A DNA stretch of 37,434 nucleotides, taken from NCBI GenBank assembly GCA_034003745.1, contig JAVEYA010000014.1:1-37434 (forward strand). The letters run 5' to 3'. Of this stretch, positions 8,700 through 15,761 are shown in pieces. The notes under the pieces were generated by a model, which was not told where the DNA came from, ran no database searches, and saw nothing but the letters and a program-made list of their open reading frames with translations. Every line of letters starts with the position of its first letter. Positions within the stretch are counted from its first letter, which is position 1. Source of the stretch: JAVEYA01 sp034003745. Lineage in GTDB: Bacteria; Bacillota; Peptococcia; DRI-13; PHAD01. A program made the translations under genes and the position numbers.

Positions 8700-10103
8700 C
8701 TAAATGCTAACGTCAGCCGTCATACCGGGCTTGAGTTTACCATCCATATTCTTGATTTGGATTTCCACCGGAAAGAGCCCGGTCTGTGAGTTGCTGGCGG
8801 GGGCAATGGTGGTGAAGCTGCCCTGGACTTCAGCGCCAATGGATTGGACTTTTACTGTGGCCGGGGAGCCGGCTTTTATCTTAGCCAGGTCGGTTTCGGT
8901 GACGTTGATTTTCACTTTGACATTTTGCGTATTGATAATCGTGAGAACCGGGGCTTGCGGTGAAGCGAGCGCGCCTGCATCGATCGTTTTGGCGGAGATC
9001 TCTCCGTCAAACGGCGCTTTAACCGTGCATTGGGTGATGCGTCTTTGCGCCAATTCATGGGCGGCCTGCGCGCTGCTCAGCTGCGCCTGAGTCAAGTCGA
9101 TTTTTTCCTTGGCCGTATCCATCTCCAGCTGAGAAACTGCTCCGGCGTCAAAGAGTACCTGCATCCTGTCGTAGTTGGTCCGCGCATCCTGAGAAGCGAT
9201 GCCGGCCTGGGTCACGGCGGCCGCGGCCTGCCGGGCCTGCAGCTCATAATCCGTGCTGTCGATGGTAAAGAGTATCTGGTCCTTCTCCACGGTCTGGCCT
9301 ACCTTGACCTGGAGCGAACTGACCCTGCCGGTGACATCCGGCGACACGTCGGCCTGTTCAGCAGCTGTGATGACACTGGTATAAGAAAGGGCCGGGGTTG
9401 CCTCAGTTAGGGCCGGGCGAATCTCACTTAATCTTTGCTCCGAAGGCTCTTCTTTGATATGAATCTTCACGGTGGCGTTCATGCCAAAGGTGAGCGGCAG
9501 GTTTTCCGGATTGGCGATATAGACCTTAACCGGAATCAGTTGAGTGACTTTGGTATAAGTGCCGCTGGTGCTGAAGCTGGCGCTGCCGGAGAAATAAGTC
9601 TGGGTGACCTGGTCGATTTCGCCAACGACGCCCTCAAATGTTTTACCGGGGTAAGCGTCAATACTTACGTCCACGGCATGGCCGATCTTAACATTGATAA
9701 TATCGGTTTCTTCGATGTTTACGCCGATATAGAGATTATTCGTATCGGCGACCACGGCGAGCGCTGTGGTGGGCGCGACCATCTGATCTTTGGCAGCGTT
9801 ATTCTGAATTACCGTTCCGGCAGTCGGGGAGGTGACATACGGAAGAGACTCCGTGCGCCCCAGTACCTGATTTTTTTCGACCGTGTCCCCCGCCTGTATG
9901 TTCCATTCCAGAAGTTTGCCGGCGGCGATATGCGTAATCGTATACATCTTAGCCGTTACTTTGGCGTTATCCGTGGTGAAGTAGCGTCCGGCGGCGCCGA
10001 GGTAATAAAACCCGGCGCAGGCCGCCGCAATTATCAGCAGAACTGCAATCCCCACGATGAGGCCTTTTTTGCTTTTCTTCTTCGTTTCAGCTTGTACTTC
10101 CAT
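8700..10103 (-). CDS. Tandem (double-module) membrane fusion/periplasmic adaptor protein
   Basis: A 467-residue secreted, membrane-anchored adaptor. A Lys-rich start and one TM (about 13-35) are followed by a first HlyD/EmrA-like module (about 40-218: lipoyl-like halves AAGKLLEWNIQAGDTV and SPTAGTV, then a beta barrel). A second, complete adaptor module follows (about 237-467). It has a lipoyl half (VTGRVSSLQVKVGQTVEKDQ), a coiled-coil hairpin at about 285-355, the other lipoyl half (VKAPFDGEIS) and a barrel ending LKPGMTADVSI. The second module has no TM or signal of its own, so the protein looks like a fusion of two adaptors. It is the last gene of the marR-ABC-ABC operon, 26 nt after the ABC gene, and would link that exporter to the cell exterior. 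The ATG at 10103 has GGAGGAG upstream. Confidence 0.82.
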   Translation of the reverse strand: MEVQAETKKKSKKGLIVGIAVLLIIAAACAGFYYLGAAGRYFTTDNAKVTAKMYTITHIAAGKLLEWNIQAGDTVEKNQVLGRTESLPYVTSPTAGTVIQNNAAKDQMVAPTTALAVVADTNNLYIGVNIEETDIINVKIGHAVDVSIDAYPGKTFEGVVGEIDQVTQTYFSGSASFSTSGTYTKVTQLIPVKVYIANPENLPLTFGMNATVKIHIKEEPSEQRLSEIRPALTEATPALSYTSVITAAEQADVSPDVTGRVSSLQVKVGQTVEKDQILFTIDSTDYELQARQAAAAVTQAGIASQDARTNYDRMQVLFDAGAVSQLEMDTAKEKIDLTQAQLSSAQAAHELAQRRITQCTVKAPFDGEISAKTIDAGALASPQAPVLTIINTQNVKVKINVTETDLAKIKAGSPATVKVQSIGAEVQGSFTTIAPASNSQTGLFPVEIQIKNMDGKLKPGMTADVSI

Positions 10104-10129
10104 GTTGAGGGCTCCTCCTTATGCTTATT

Positions 10130-12004
10130 CTATTCTTCTTCCGCAAATTGGCTGTTGTACAGCTCGGCATAGAAACCGTTCCGTTTGAGCAGCGTTTCAT
10201 GATTGCCCTGTTCGAAGATGTCTCCTTCTTTCATGACCAGGATGAGTTCCGAGTCGCGGACGGTGGACAACCGGTGGGCAATGACAAAGCTGGTCCGGTT
10301 TTTCATCAGGTTTTCCATGGCTTTTTGGATTAACATTTCGGTACGGGTGTCAACGGAACTGGTGGCTTCGTCCAAAATCAAAATTTTCGGGTCGGCCAGC
10401 ACTACCCGGGCAATCGTCAGCAACTGCTTTTGCCCCTGGGAGATATTGCTGGCTTCTTCGTTGAGGACCATATCATAACCGTCCGGCAGAGCGCGGATGA
10501 ATTCATCGCAGTGGGCTACCTTGGCCGCGGCTATGACTTCCGCGTCGGTAGCATGGGGGGAGCCGTAACGGATATTTTCTTTGATCGAGGCGTTGTAGAG
10601 CCAGGTGTCCTGTAAAACCATCCCGAAGAGCGAGCGCAAGTCTTCGCGGGTAAAGTCATAGATATTGCGGCCGTCAATCAGGATTTGCCCGCTGTCAATA
10701 TCGTAAAAACGCATTAGAAGCTTGACAATCGTAGTCTTGCCGGCGCCGGTGGGTCCGACGATGGCGACACGGCGCCCTGCTCCGACTTCGGCGGAAAAAT
10801 TATGGATAACAGTCTTTTCTTTACTGTAACCGAAGCGGACGTTTTGGAAGGCGACATCGCCCTTGATATCCCTGACCGGCAGAGGATAGGCGGTTTCCGG
10901 TACTTCCTCCGCTTCCGCCAGGAAGTCAAAGACGCGCTCGGCGGCTGCAGCCGTGGACTGCAGGGTATTGGAGATGGAAGCCAGCTGGCCCAGCGGCTGA
11001 GTAAAAGAGCGCATATACTGGATAAAGGCCTGGATGTCGCCGATCTCGACAACTTTTTTGGCCGCCAGGTAGCCGCCGAGGATACTGACCATGACATAAC
11101 CGAGGTTTCCGATAAAGTTCATCATCGGCATCATGATGCTGGTGATGAACTGAGATTTCCAGGCGGATTTGTACAATTCGTCGTTGGTCTTCTCAAAAAT
11201 TTCGATGGATTCTTCTTCACCGTTAAAGGCTTGGACGATGTTGTGCCCGCCATACATTTCTTCGACATGCCCGTTAATTTCGCCCAGGGACTTCTGCTGA
11301 GCGCGGAAGAATCCCTGCGAGCGCGCGATGACGACGCCGACAATCCCAAACGATAAAGGCATGATCAGAAGCGCCGTGAGTGTCATCAGCCAACTGATGG
11401 AGAGCATCATCACGAGCACGCCCGCAATGGTGGCAACGGAAGTGATAATCTGCGTCATGCTCTGGCTTAAAGTCTGGCTGATCAGGTCGACGTCATTGGT
11501 CACGCGGGAGAGGACGTCGCCGTGCGTGGTCTTGTCGTAATAGCTTAAAGGAATCCTGTTCATTTTCTCAGAGATATCTTTACGCAATTTATAGGTGACT
11601 TCATTGGAGACCCCGGCCATGATATACCCCTGGATATACGAACAGGCAGATGAGAATAGATACAGAGCTGCCAGGATCAACATAATCCGGCCGATATAAT
11701 CAAAGTCCGTGAGCAGCCCCGTGCCTGCATACCAGGCCATGAGCCCGTCAGCCAGCTTCGTGGTTGCTTTGCCGAGGAGCTTAGGTCCGACAATGGAAAA
11801 TACCGTGGAAATCAAGGCAAAAAAGATTACAATGATGACCTGTGTCTGATAGGGCTTAAGATAGCCGGTCAGAGTCAGCATGGTCTTTTTTAAATCTTTG
11901 GCTTTGGCGCCTCCGCCGCCAAGCATACCCATTGGGCCGCCTCCCGGCGGGCCGAATCCGGGGCCACTGCGCTGTTGAGGAGGACGATTTTCTGCTGCGC
12001 TCAT
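10130..12004 (-). CDS. Multidrug ABC exporter half, catalytic (consensus) subunit
   Basis: A 624-residue type IV ABC half-transporter (permease plus ATPase) of the LmrCD/TM288 or MdlB type. A Gly/Pro-rich cytoplasmic tail (about 1-35) precedes six TM helices (about 50-340). The ATPase has Walker A GPTGAGKTT near residue 416, a signature reading SQGQ (degenerate) near 520, Walker B ILILDEA with the catalytic Glu, and the H-loop IAHRLST. The partner gene upstream has a proper VSGGQ signature but a broken Walker B and H-loop, so the two together give one working and one degenerate ATP site. Its ATG overlaps the partner's stop (TAATG). Substrates are probably drugs or lipids. Subunit pairing is well supported; the substrate is not. 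Confidence 0.88.
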   Translation of the reverse strand: MSAAENRPPQQRSGPGFGPPGGGPMGMLGGGGAKAKDLKKTMLTLTGYLKPYQTQVIIVIFFALISTVFSIVGPKLLGKATTKLADGLMAWYAGTGLLTDFDYIGRIMLILAALYLFSSACSYIQGYIMAGVSNEVTYKLRKDISEKMNRIPLSYYDKTTHGDVLSRVTNDVDLISQTLSQSMTQIITSVATIAGVLVMMLSISWLMTLTALLIMPLSFGIVGVVIARSQGFFRAQQKSLGEINGHVEEMYGGHNIVQAFNGEEESIEIFEKTNDELYKSAWKSQFITSIMMPMMNFIGNLGYVMVSILGGYLAAKKVVEIGDIQAFIQYMRSFTQPLGQLASISNTLQSTAAAAERVFDFLAEAEEVPETAYPLPVRDIKGDVAFQNVRFGYSKEKTVIHNFSAEVGAGRRVAIVGPTGAGKTTIVKLLMRFYDIDSGQILIDGRNIYDFTREDLRSLFGMVLQDTWLYNASIKENIRYGSPHATDAEVIAAAKVAHCDEFIRALPDGYDMVLNEEASNISQGQKQLLTIARVVLADPKILILDEATSSVDTRTEMLIQKAMENLMKNRTSFVIAHRLSTVRDSELILVMKEGDIFEQGNHETLLKRNGFYAELYNSQFAEEE

Positions 12005-13734
12005 TATGCCAGTTCCTCCTCACTCAGCTGTGACAGGGCAATTTCCCGGTAGACTGCACAGGTTTTCATTAATTCGTCGTGGGTACCGCTGCCGACGATA
12101 GCGCCATTATCCAGGACGATAATCTGTTCGGCATGCATAATAGTGCTGATGCGCTGTGCGACTAAAAAGATGGTGCTCTTTCCTGTTTCCCTTTTCAGTG
12201 CGGCGCGCAAGTTCTGGTCGGTTTTAAAGTCGAGGGCGGAAAAGGTATCGTCAAAAATATAGATGGGGGCGTTTTTGACCAGCGCCCGGGCAATGGAGAG
12301 CCTCTGGCGCTGTCCGCCGGAGACGTTTGTTCCGCCCTGAGCGATGGCCGCATCATACCCGTCTTCTTTGGCCGTGATAAATTCCGTCGCCTGAGCGATT
12401 GCGGCGGCCTTTTCGATCATTTCCCGGCCGGCTTTTTTATCGCCGTAACTCAGGTTGGATTGAATACTTCCGGTGAAAAGAATGCTTTTTTGCGGCACGT
12501 AACCGATTTTTTCTCTCAGTTCTTTGCGCCTGACGCTGCGGATATCCCGGCCGTTCACGGTAATGGCGCCGGAAGTAACATCGTAAAAGCGCATCAGCAG
12601 ATTAACCAGCGTAGATTTCCCGCTGCCGGTGGAGCCGATTATCGCGGTGGTCTGCCCGGCTGGGGCCGTGAAGCTGATATCATGCAGGACAGCATCCTCC
12701 GCCCCGGGGTAACGGAAGCTGACATTTTTAAACTCGATTTCCGGGACAAAGTCCGGGTCGAACGAAGCAGGTTTTTCCGAATCGGTAATGCTGGCTTGGG
12801 TGCTTAAGACCTCGGCGATACGTTCCCCGGACACGGCGGCTCTCGGCAGCATGATAAACATCATGGACATCATCAAAAAGGCCATAATAATCTGCATAGC
12901 GTACTGCATGTATGCCATCATATCCCCGATATTCATCTGCAGGGCGCTGACTTGTTTTGCGCCGACCCAGACGATGACAACGGTGATAAGATTCATGATC
13001 AGCATCATGACCGGCATCATGGCCGCCATGGAGCGGTTGACATAAAGATTGGTCGCGGTGAGGTCCGTATTGGCTTTGTCAAAGCGCTTCAGCTCAAATT
13101 TTTGAGTGTTAAAGGCGCGGATGACGAGCATTCCCTCGATATTTTCACGGGTGACCAGATTCAGGCGGTCGACCAGCTTTTGGATTATTTTGAATTTGGG
13201 CATGACCAGGATAAACAGGATGACAATGACACCGATAAGGCAAAGCACAGCCACAGCAATAATCCAGGACATGGAGGCGCTGTTGGCTACAGCCTTGATT
13301 ACGCCGCCCACGCCAAGGAGCGGCGCATAGACCACCATACGAATCGCCATGACCAGCACGGTCTGAATCTGGGTGATATCGTTAGTCGTGCGGGTAATCA
13401 GCGAGGCGGTGGAAAACTTATCGAATTCGGCGTTGGTAAAGTTCTGGACTTTTTTAAAGATATCCAGACGCACGTCATGTGCGGCTCCGGCTGCCGTACG
13501 GGCGGCCAGGAAACCTACGCTGATTGAGGCCGCGGTGCCTAAAAGCGTAATCAGAATCATCTTGCCGCCGGTTTCCAGGATGTAGGGGGCGTTGCCGGAG
13601 ATGACGCCGATATTGACGATATCCGCCATATAATCAGGCAAGGCCAGGTCGCACCAGGCCTGCAAATATAGTAACGCCACAGCGGCAATTAGAAGAAAGC
13701 CATAAGGTTTTAAGTATTTGGCAAGTTTGATCAT
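12004..13734 (-). CDS. Multidrug ABC exporter half, degenerate-site subunit
   Basis: A 576-residue half-transporter of the MdlA/LmrC/TM287 type. Six TM helices (about 15-310) precede an ATPase with Walker A GSTGSGKST near 366 and a VSGGQRQ signature near 468. The Walker B is IYIFDDTFSALD, with Asp in place of the catalytic Glu, and the H-loop is VAQRIST, with Gln in place of His. These substitutions are the known mark of the non-hydrolysing site in heterodimeric exporters, and the mirror-image defects are in the downstream partner. The gene overlaps marR by 4 nt (ATGA) and the partner by 1 nt, so the operon is translationally coupled. Expression should be set by the MarR repressor. Confident as a heterodimer subunit. 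Confidence 0.88.
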   Translation of the reverse strand: MIKLAKYLKPYGFLLIAAVALLYLQAWCDLALPDYMADIVNIGVISGNAPYILETGGKMILITLLGTAASISVGFLAARTAAGAAHDVRLDIFKKVQNFTNAEFDKFSTASLITRTTNDITQIQTVLVMAIRMVVYAPLLGVGGVIKAVANSASMSWIIAVAVLCLIGVIVILFILVMPKFKIIQKLVDRLNLVTRENIEGMLVIRAFNTQKFELKRFDKANTDLTATNLYVNRSMAAMMPVMMLIMNLITVVIVWVGAKQVSALQMNIGDMMAYMQYAMQIIMAFLMMSMMFIMLPRAAVSGERIAEVLSTQASITDSEKPASFDPDFVPEIEFKNVSFRYPGAEDAVLHDISFTAPAGQTTAIIGSTGSGKSTLVNLLMRFYDVTSGAITVNGRDIRSVRRKELREKIGYVPQKSILFTGSIQSNLSYGDKKAGREMIEKAAAIAQATEFITAKEDGYDAAIAQGGTNVSGGQRQRLSIARALVKNAPIYIFDDTFSALDFKTDQNLRAALKRETGKSTIFLVAQRISTIMHAEQIIVLDNGAIVGSGTHDELMKTCAVYREIALSQLSEEELA

Positions 13735-14180
13735 ATATTTCCTTCCCGATCTAGTTCGGCAATTATTTCGTACAGTTTGGTAATTAGGCGGAGCAGCTCC
13801 CCGGCGTCTTTTTCGCCCATTTTGGCAAACACCAGGTTCATACCGTCAAGAAAAGCCCTGTAGTTTTTCTCTAGAAATACCTGCCCGTTCTCCGTAAGAC
13901 GGACATAGACGAGGCGCCGGTCGATTTTGGTCGTGATGCGCTCCACGAATCCTTTGTCTTCCAGTGAATTAATAATCTGGGAGACAGCGGGCTTGGTGAT
14001 TTCCAACTGCTCACTCAAAGAGGAAATCGTTACTTTCTCCTCTTCTTCGCTCATGCACCAAATGGTTTTTAAAAGCAAAAATTCACTGCGTGGCAGCTCA
14101 CCCGGCATTTTTTTGAAGTGCTTCAACTTGTGGATTTTCTGCATCATCTGCGATATTTGCTCAGCATTGGTTCTATCCAA
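13731..14180 (-). CDS. MarR-family transcriptional regulator
   Basis: A 149-residue winged-helix repressor. The DNA-binding region (about 35-105) holds SLSEQLEITKPAVSQIINSLEDKGFVER, followed by the beta wing DRRLVYVRLTENG typical of MarR. The N- and C-terminal helices form the dimer interface. The start is a TTG at 14180 placed 5 nt after an excellent AGGAGGTG; no ATG lies nearby. It is the first gene of the operon with the two ABC halves and the adaptor. MarR proteins usually repress such efflux operons and let go when they bind a small aromatic ligand. Repeats in the promoter region (14238-14260) are a plausible self-operator. Family call is secure; the ligand is unknown. Confidence 0.88.
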   Translation of the reverse strand: MDRTNAEQISQMMQKIHKLKHFKKMPGELPRSEFLLLKTIWCMSEEEEKVTISSLSEQLEITKPAVSQIINSLEDKGFVERITTKIDRRLVYVRLTENGQVFLEKNYRAFLDGMNLVFAKMGEKDAGELLRLITKLYEIIAELDREGNI

Positions 14181-14237
14181 ATTTGCACCTCCTCTCCGTT
14201 ATAAAATATGTCGCCGCATACATTATTTAGATAATAT

Positions 14238-14260
14238 ACTTAACAGTTAACAAACTTAAC
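14238..14260. promoter_or_regulatory. Candidate MarR operator upstream of the efflux operon
   Basis: Three 7-mers ACTTAAC, AGTTAAC, ACTTAAC lie within 23 nt, and the first two form the palindrome TTAAC-A-GTTAA (14240-14250). They lie 58-80 nt upstream of the marR start, in AT-rich DNA with possible -10 hexamers (TATTAT, TATATT on the minus strand). MarR proteins bind such inverted repeats over their own promoters. This is an inference from position and symmetry. Confidence 0.45.
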
Positions 14261-14336
14261 TATTTAGCTGCTTCTCAGTTTATAATTTTGAAAATTACTT
14301 GTCAATACTAATTTTTCTGGAAGCGCTGTGCACAGA

Positions 14337-14379
14337 AAAGAGCCGCATAACCTGTCTTATCAGGATTATGCGGCTCTTT
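14337..14379. terminator. Strong symmetric hairpin, probable bidirectional terminator
   Basis: An 18-bp stem (AAAGAGCCGCATAA then CCTG, pairing with CAGG-A-TTATGCGGCTCTTT, one bulged A) closes a 6-nt loop TCTTAT. T-rich tracts follow in both directions. It isolates the efflux promoter from the toxin-antitoxin region and could end transcripts coming from yoeB about 295 nt away on the minus strand. Confidence 0.65.
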
Positions 14380-14673
14380 ATTATGTGCTGCAATGTAATG
14401 GCGATCGTTTCAGGGAGTAGGCTGCTAAAACGGGACCCAAACAACCACTTTGGTCAAGGGTATTCCTCATGTATTGGAGAAATAAAGATGTAAACTGGCG
14501 AATTCAGTAACCATGCAGTTTTCGACGATATAATTTAGAAACTATAAATTAAGTAAAGTTGTAAACTGAATAACATATATCTTCAAATAAACAAACTACG
14601 GAGAAAATAAAGTTGTAAACTATCTGAATCAGCACTTTGTCCAAAAGGCGACATAGTTCTTCTTGTATCTGTA
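14380..14673. other. Non-coding stretch between efflux operon and YefM/YoeB, nothing coding seen
   Basis: I found no credible gene here. The stretch is AT-rich and contains three spaced copies of an 11-15 nt repeat (see the repeat entry). It may be the remnant of a mobile element end. Confidence 0.5.
14482..14621 (+). repeat. Three direct repeats with core AAAG-W-TGTAAACT
   Basis: Copies are at 14482-14496 (ATAAAGATGTAAACT), 14553-14567 (GTAAAGTTGTAAACT) and 14607-14621 (ATAAAGTTGTAAACT). Copies 1 and 3 share a further upstream GGAGAAA. Spacing is 71 and 54 nt. Multiple short internal repeats of this sort are found near the ends of IS21-like and related insertion sequences, but no transposase is present, so the origin is a guess. 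Confidence 0.6.
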
Positions 14674-14943
14674 TTAAAAGTCATAGTGCGACCACATCGA
14701 GAGAATACGCACGATTTTTTCTTTTTCAAAAACTTGATATACCAAACGATGCCGGATATTAATACGGCGCGAATATAACCCGTTGAGGTTTCCTTGTAAT
14801 TTCTCAAACGGTGGAGGGTTCTTAAAAGGGTTGCTGCGGAGAATATCAATCAGGGCTTTCGCTTTTTGTTCGAGCCTTGCCGCTTTGAGCAATTCAATAT
14901 GGCGCCGAACGCGTTCGTCAAATATTATCGCGTATCCTACCAT
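14674..14943 (-). CDS. yoeB: Txe/YoeB-family mRNA interferase toxin
   Basis: An 89-residue RelE-superfamily toxin. The YoeB hallmarks are present: FEKLQGNLNGLYSRRI, then NIRHRLVYQV, and the C-terminal SMWSHYDF with the catalytic His-Tyr pair; the conserved Glu (FEKL) and Arg (INIRHR) are also present. YoeB cuts mRNA at the ribosomal A site. The start ATG at 14943 lies inside the end of the antitoxin gene (7-nt overlap), the usual coupled layout. Full length for the family (84-89 aa) and no missing residue, so it is probably active. It sits in a region with other mobile-element traces. Confidence 0.93.
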   Translation of the reverse strand: MVGYAIIFDERVRRHIELLKAARLEQKAKALIDILRSNPFKNPPPFEKLQGNLNGLYSRRINIRHRLVYQVFEKEKIVRILSMWSHYDF

Positions 14944-15185
14944 TCAATCTCACTTTCAGGGATGCCCTCCGTAATCGGTTTTTTCGCCGCATTGACAAGG
15001 TGACCTTCCATACCTGGGATTGAGGTCAAAAATAGGGTTTCCGTCAGGCCCCGGTAATCTTCTTCACTGATAAGTACGACGTTGCCGTCTTTTGTACTAA
15101 TGTTAACCGGCTCGTTATACTTAACCGTCTGCTCAAGAATATTAAACAGGTTTTTGCGAAATTGAGTAGCGTTCGTATTGAGCAT
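14937..15185 (-). CDS. yefM: YefM/Phd-family antitoxin
   Basis: An 82-residue antitoxin. The N-terminal Phd/YefM DNA-binding fold is visible (NATQFRKNLFNILEQTVKYNEPVNIS, followed by GNVVLISEEDYRGL). The acidic C-terminus (about 60-82) is the disordered toxin-neutralising tail. I place the start at the ATG at 15185 because GAGGGGGTGA lies just upstream; the frame is open further upstream but without a site. It overlaps yoeB by 7 nt. A palindromic operator with TGTACA cores lies 20-37 nt upstream, as in the E. coli yefM-yoeB system, which implies conditional autorepression by the complex. Confidence 0.9.
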   Translation of the reverse strand: MLNTNATQFRKNLFNILEQTVKYNEPVNISTKDGNVVLISEEDYRGLTETLFLTSIPGMEGHLVNAAKKPITEGIPESEIEW

Positions 15186-15204
15186 TATTTCACCCCCTCG
15201 TATA

Positions 15205-15222
15205 TGTACATTATAGCGTACA
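15205..15222. promoter_or_regulatory. YefM-YoeB operator palindrome
   Basis: TGTACA (15205-15210) and CGTACA (15217-15222) form an inverted repeat, TGTAC-N8-GTACA, just upstream of the antitoxin ribosome binding site. TGTACA cores are the known YefM binding element in E. coli, so this assignment rests on sequence plus established knowledge. Confidence 0.65.
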
Positions 15223-15282
15223 TTTCCTCTCGAGTCAATACAGGGCAACTGTACGCTGTCGTATTCATACCGATGCTATTAA

Positions 15283-15597
15283 AGAGCGGATTATCCCAAA
15301 GAAGTAACAAAAACTCAGTCGGCAACTGTTTACGCTTCGGAGGCTGATCTGCTAAATGTTGCGCTGTTTGGGATGACAGCGGCAGAATGGCGGGCAAAAA
15401 ATTCGGATAAGGATGGCAACGTTCGTGATTATGCTACACTAGAGCAGCTAGTTGTGCTATCAAACATGGAAAGTATCAATGCATTATTGATTCGTCAAGG
15501 GCTATCCCAAAGTGAACGATTAATTCAGCTTAACAGCACGACCATAACGCAGATGAAATCGCTAATCGGCGGTATGCTTACAAAGCACTTGAATTAA
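15283..15597 (+). pseudogene. C-terminal remnant of a phage-type KilA-N-like protein
   Basis: An open frame of about 104 codons with no start of its own. It runs in frame from just after a TAA at 15280 through SEADLLNVALFGMTAAEWR, then DYATLEQLVVLSNMES and QGLSQSERLIQLN, to a stop at 15597. This block is the conserved C-terminal region of KilA-N-domain DNA-binding proteins found in phages and integrated elements. The N-terminal KilA-N part is missing. An internal ATG at 15373 has no clear ribosome binding site. It is divergent from yefM and ends just before the glmS terminator. Probably a dead fragment of a prophage gene; the exact family is my recollection and not certain. Confidence 0.55.
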
Positions 15598-15636
15598 TTT
15601 TCTACCCATAGTCCAAATTTAACCTCCTGAAAAGAA

Positions 15637-15669
15637 AAAACCTGTTATCGATAGTGATAGCAGGTTTTA
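15637..15669 (-). terminator. Rho-independent terminator of glmS
   Basis: Read on the minus strand, AAAACCTG-CTATC pairs with GATAA-CAGGTTTT around a short loop, followed by TTCTTTTC. It lies about 93 nt after the glmS stop. The symmetric flanks could also stop transcripts from the KilA-N-like remnant on the other strand. Confidence 0.8.
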
Positions 15670-15761
15670 ATCTTATCTCAGTTTCACATTTTTTATTTTT
15701 AGTATACAACTTTATTTCTCTAGCACACTTCTTTTATTCTTCTTCTTTCAAACTCAGCATA

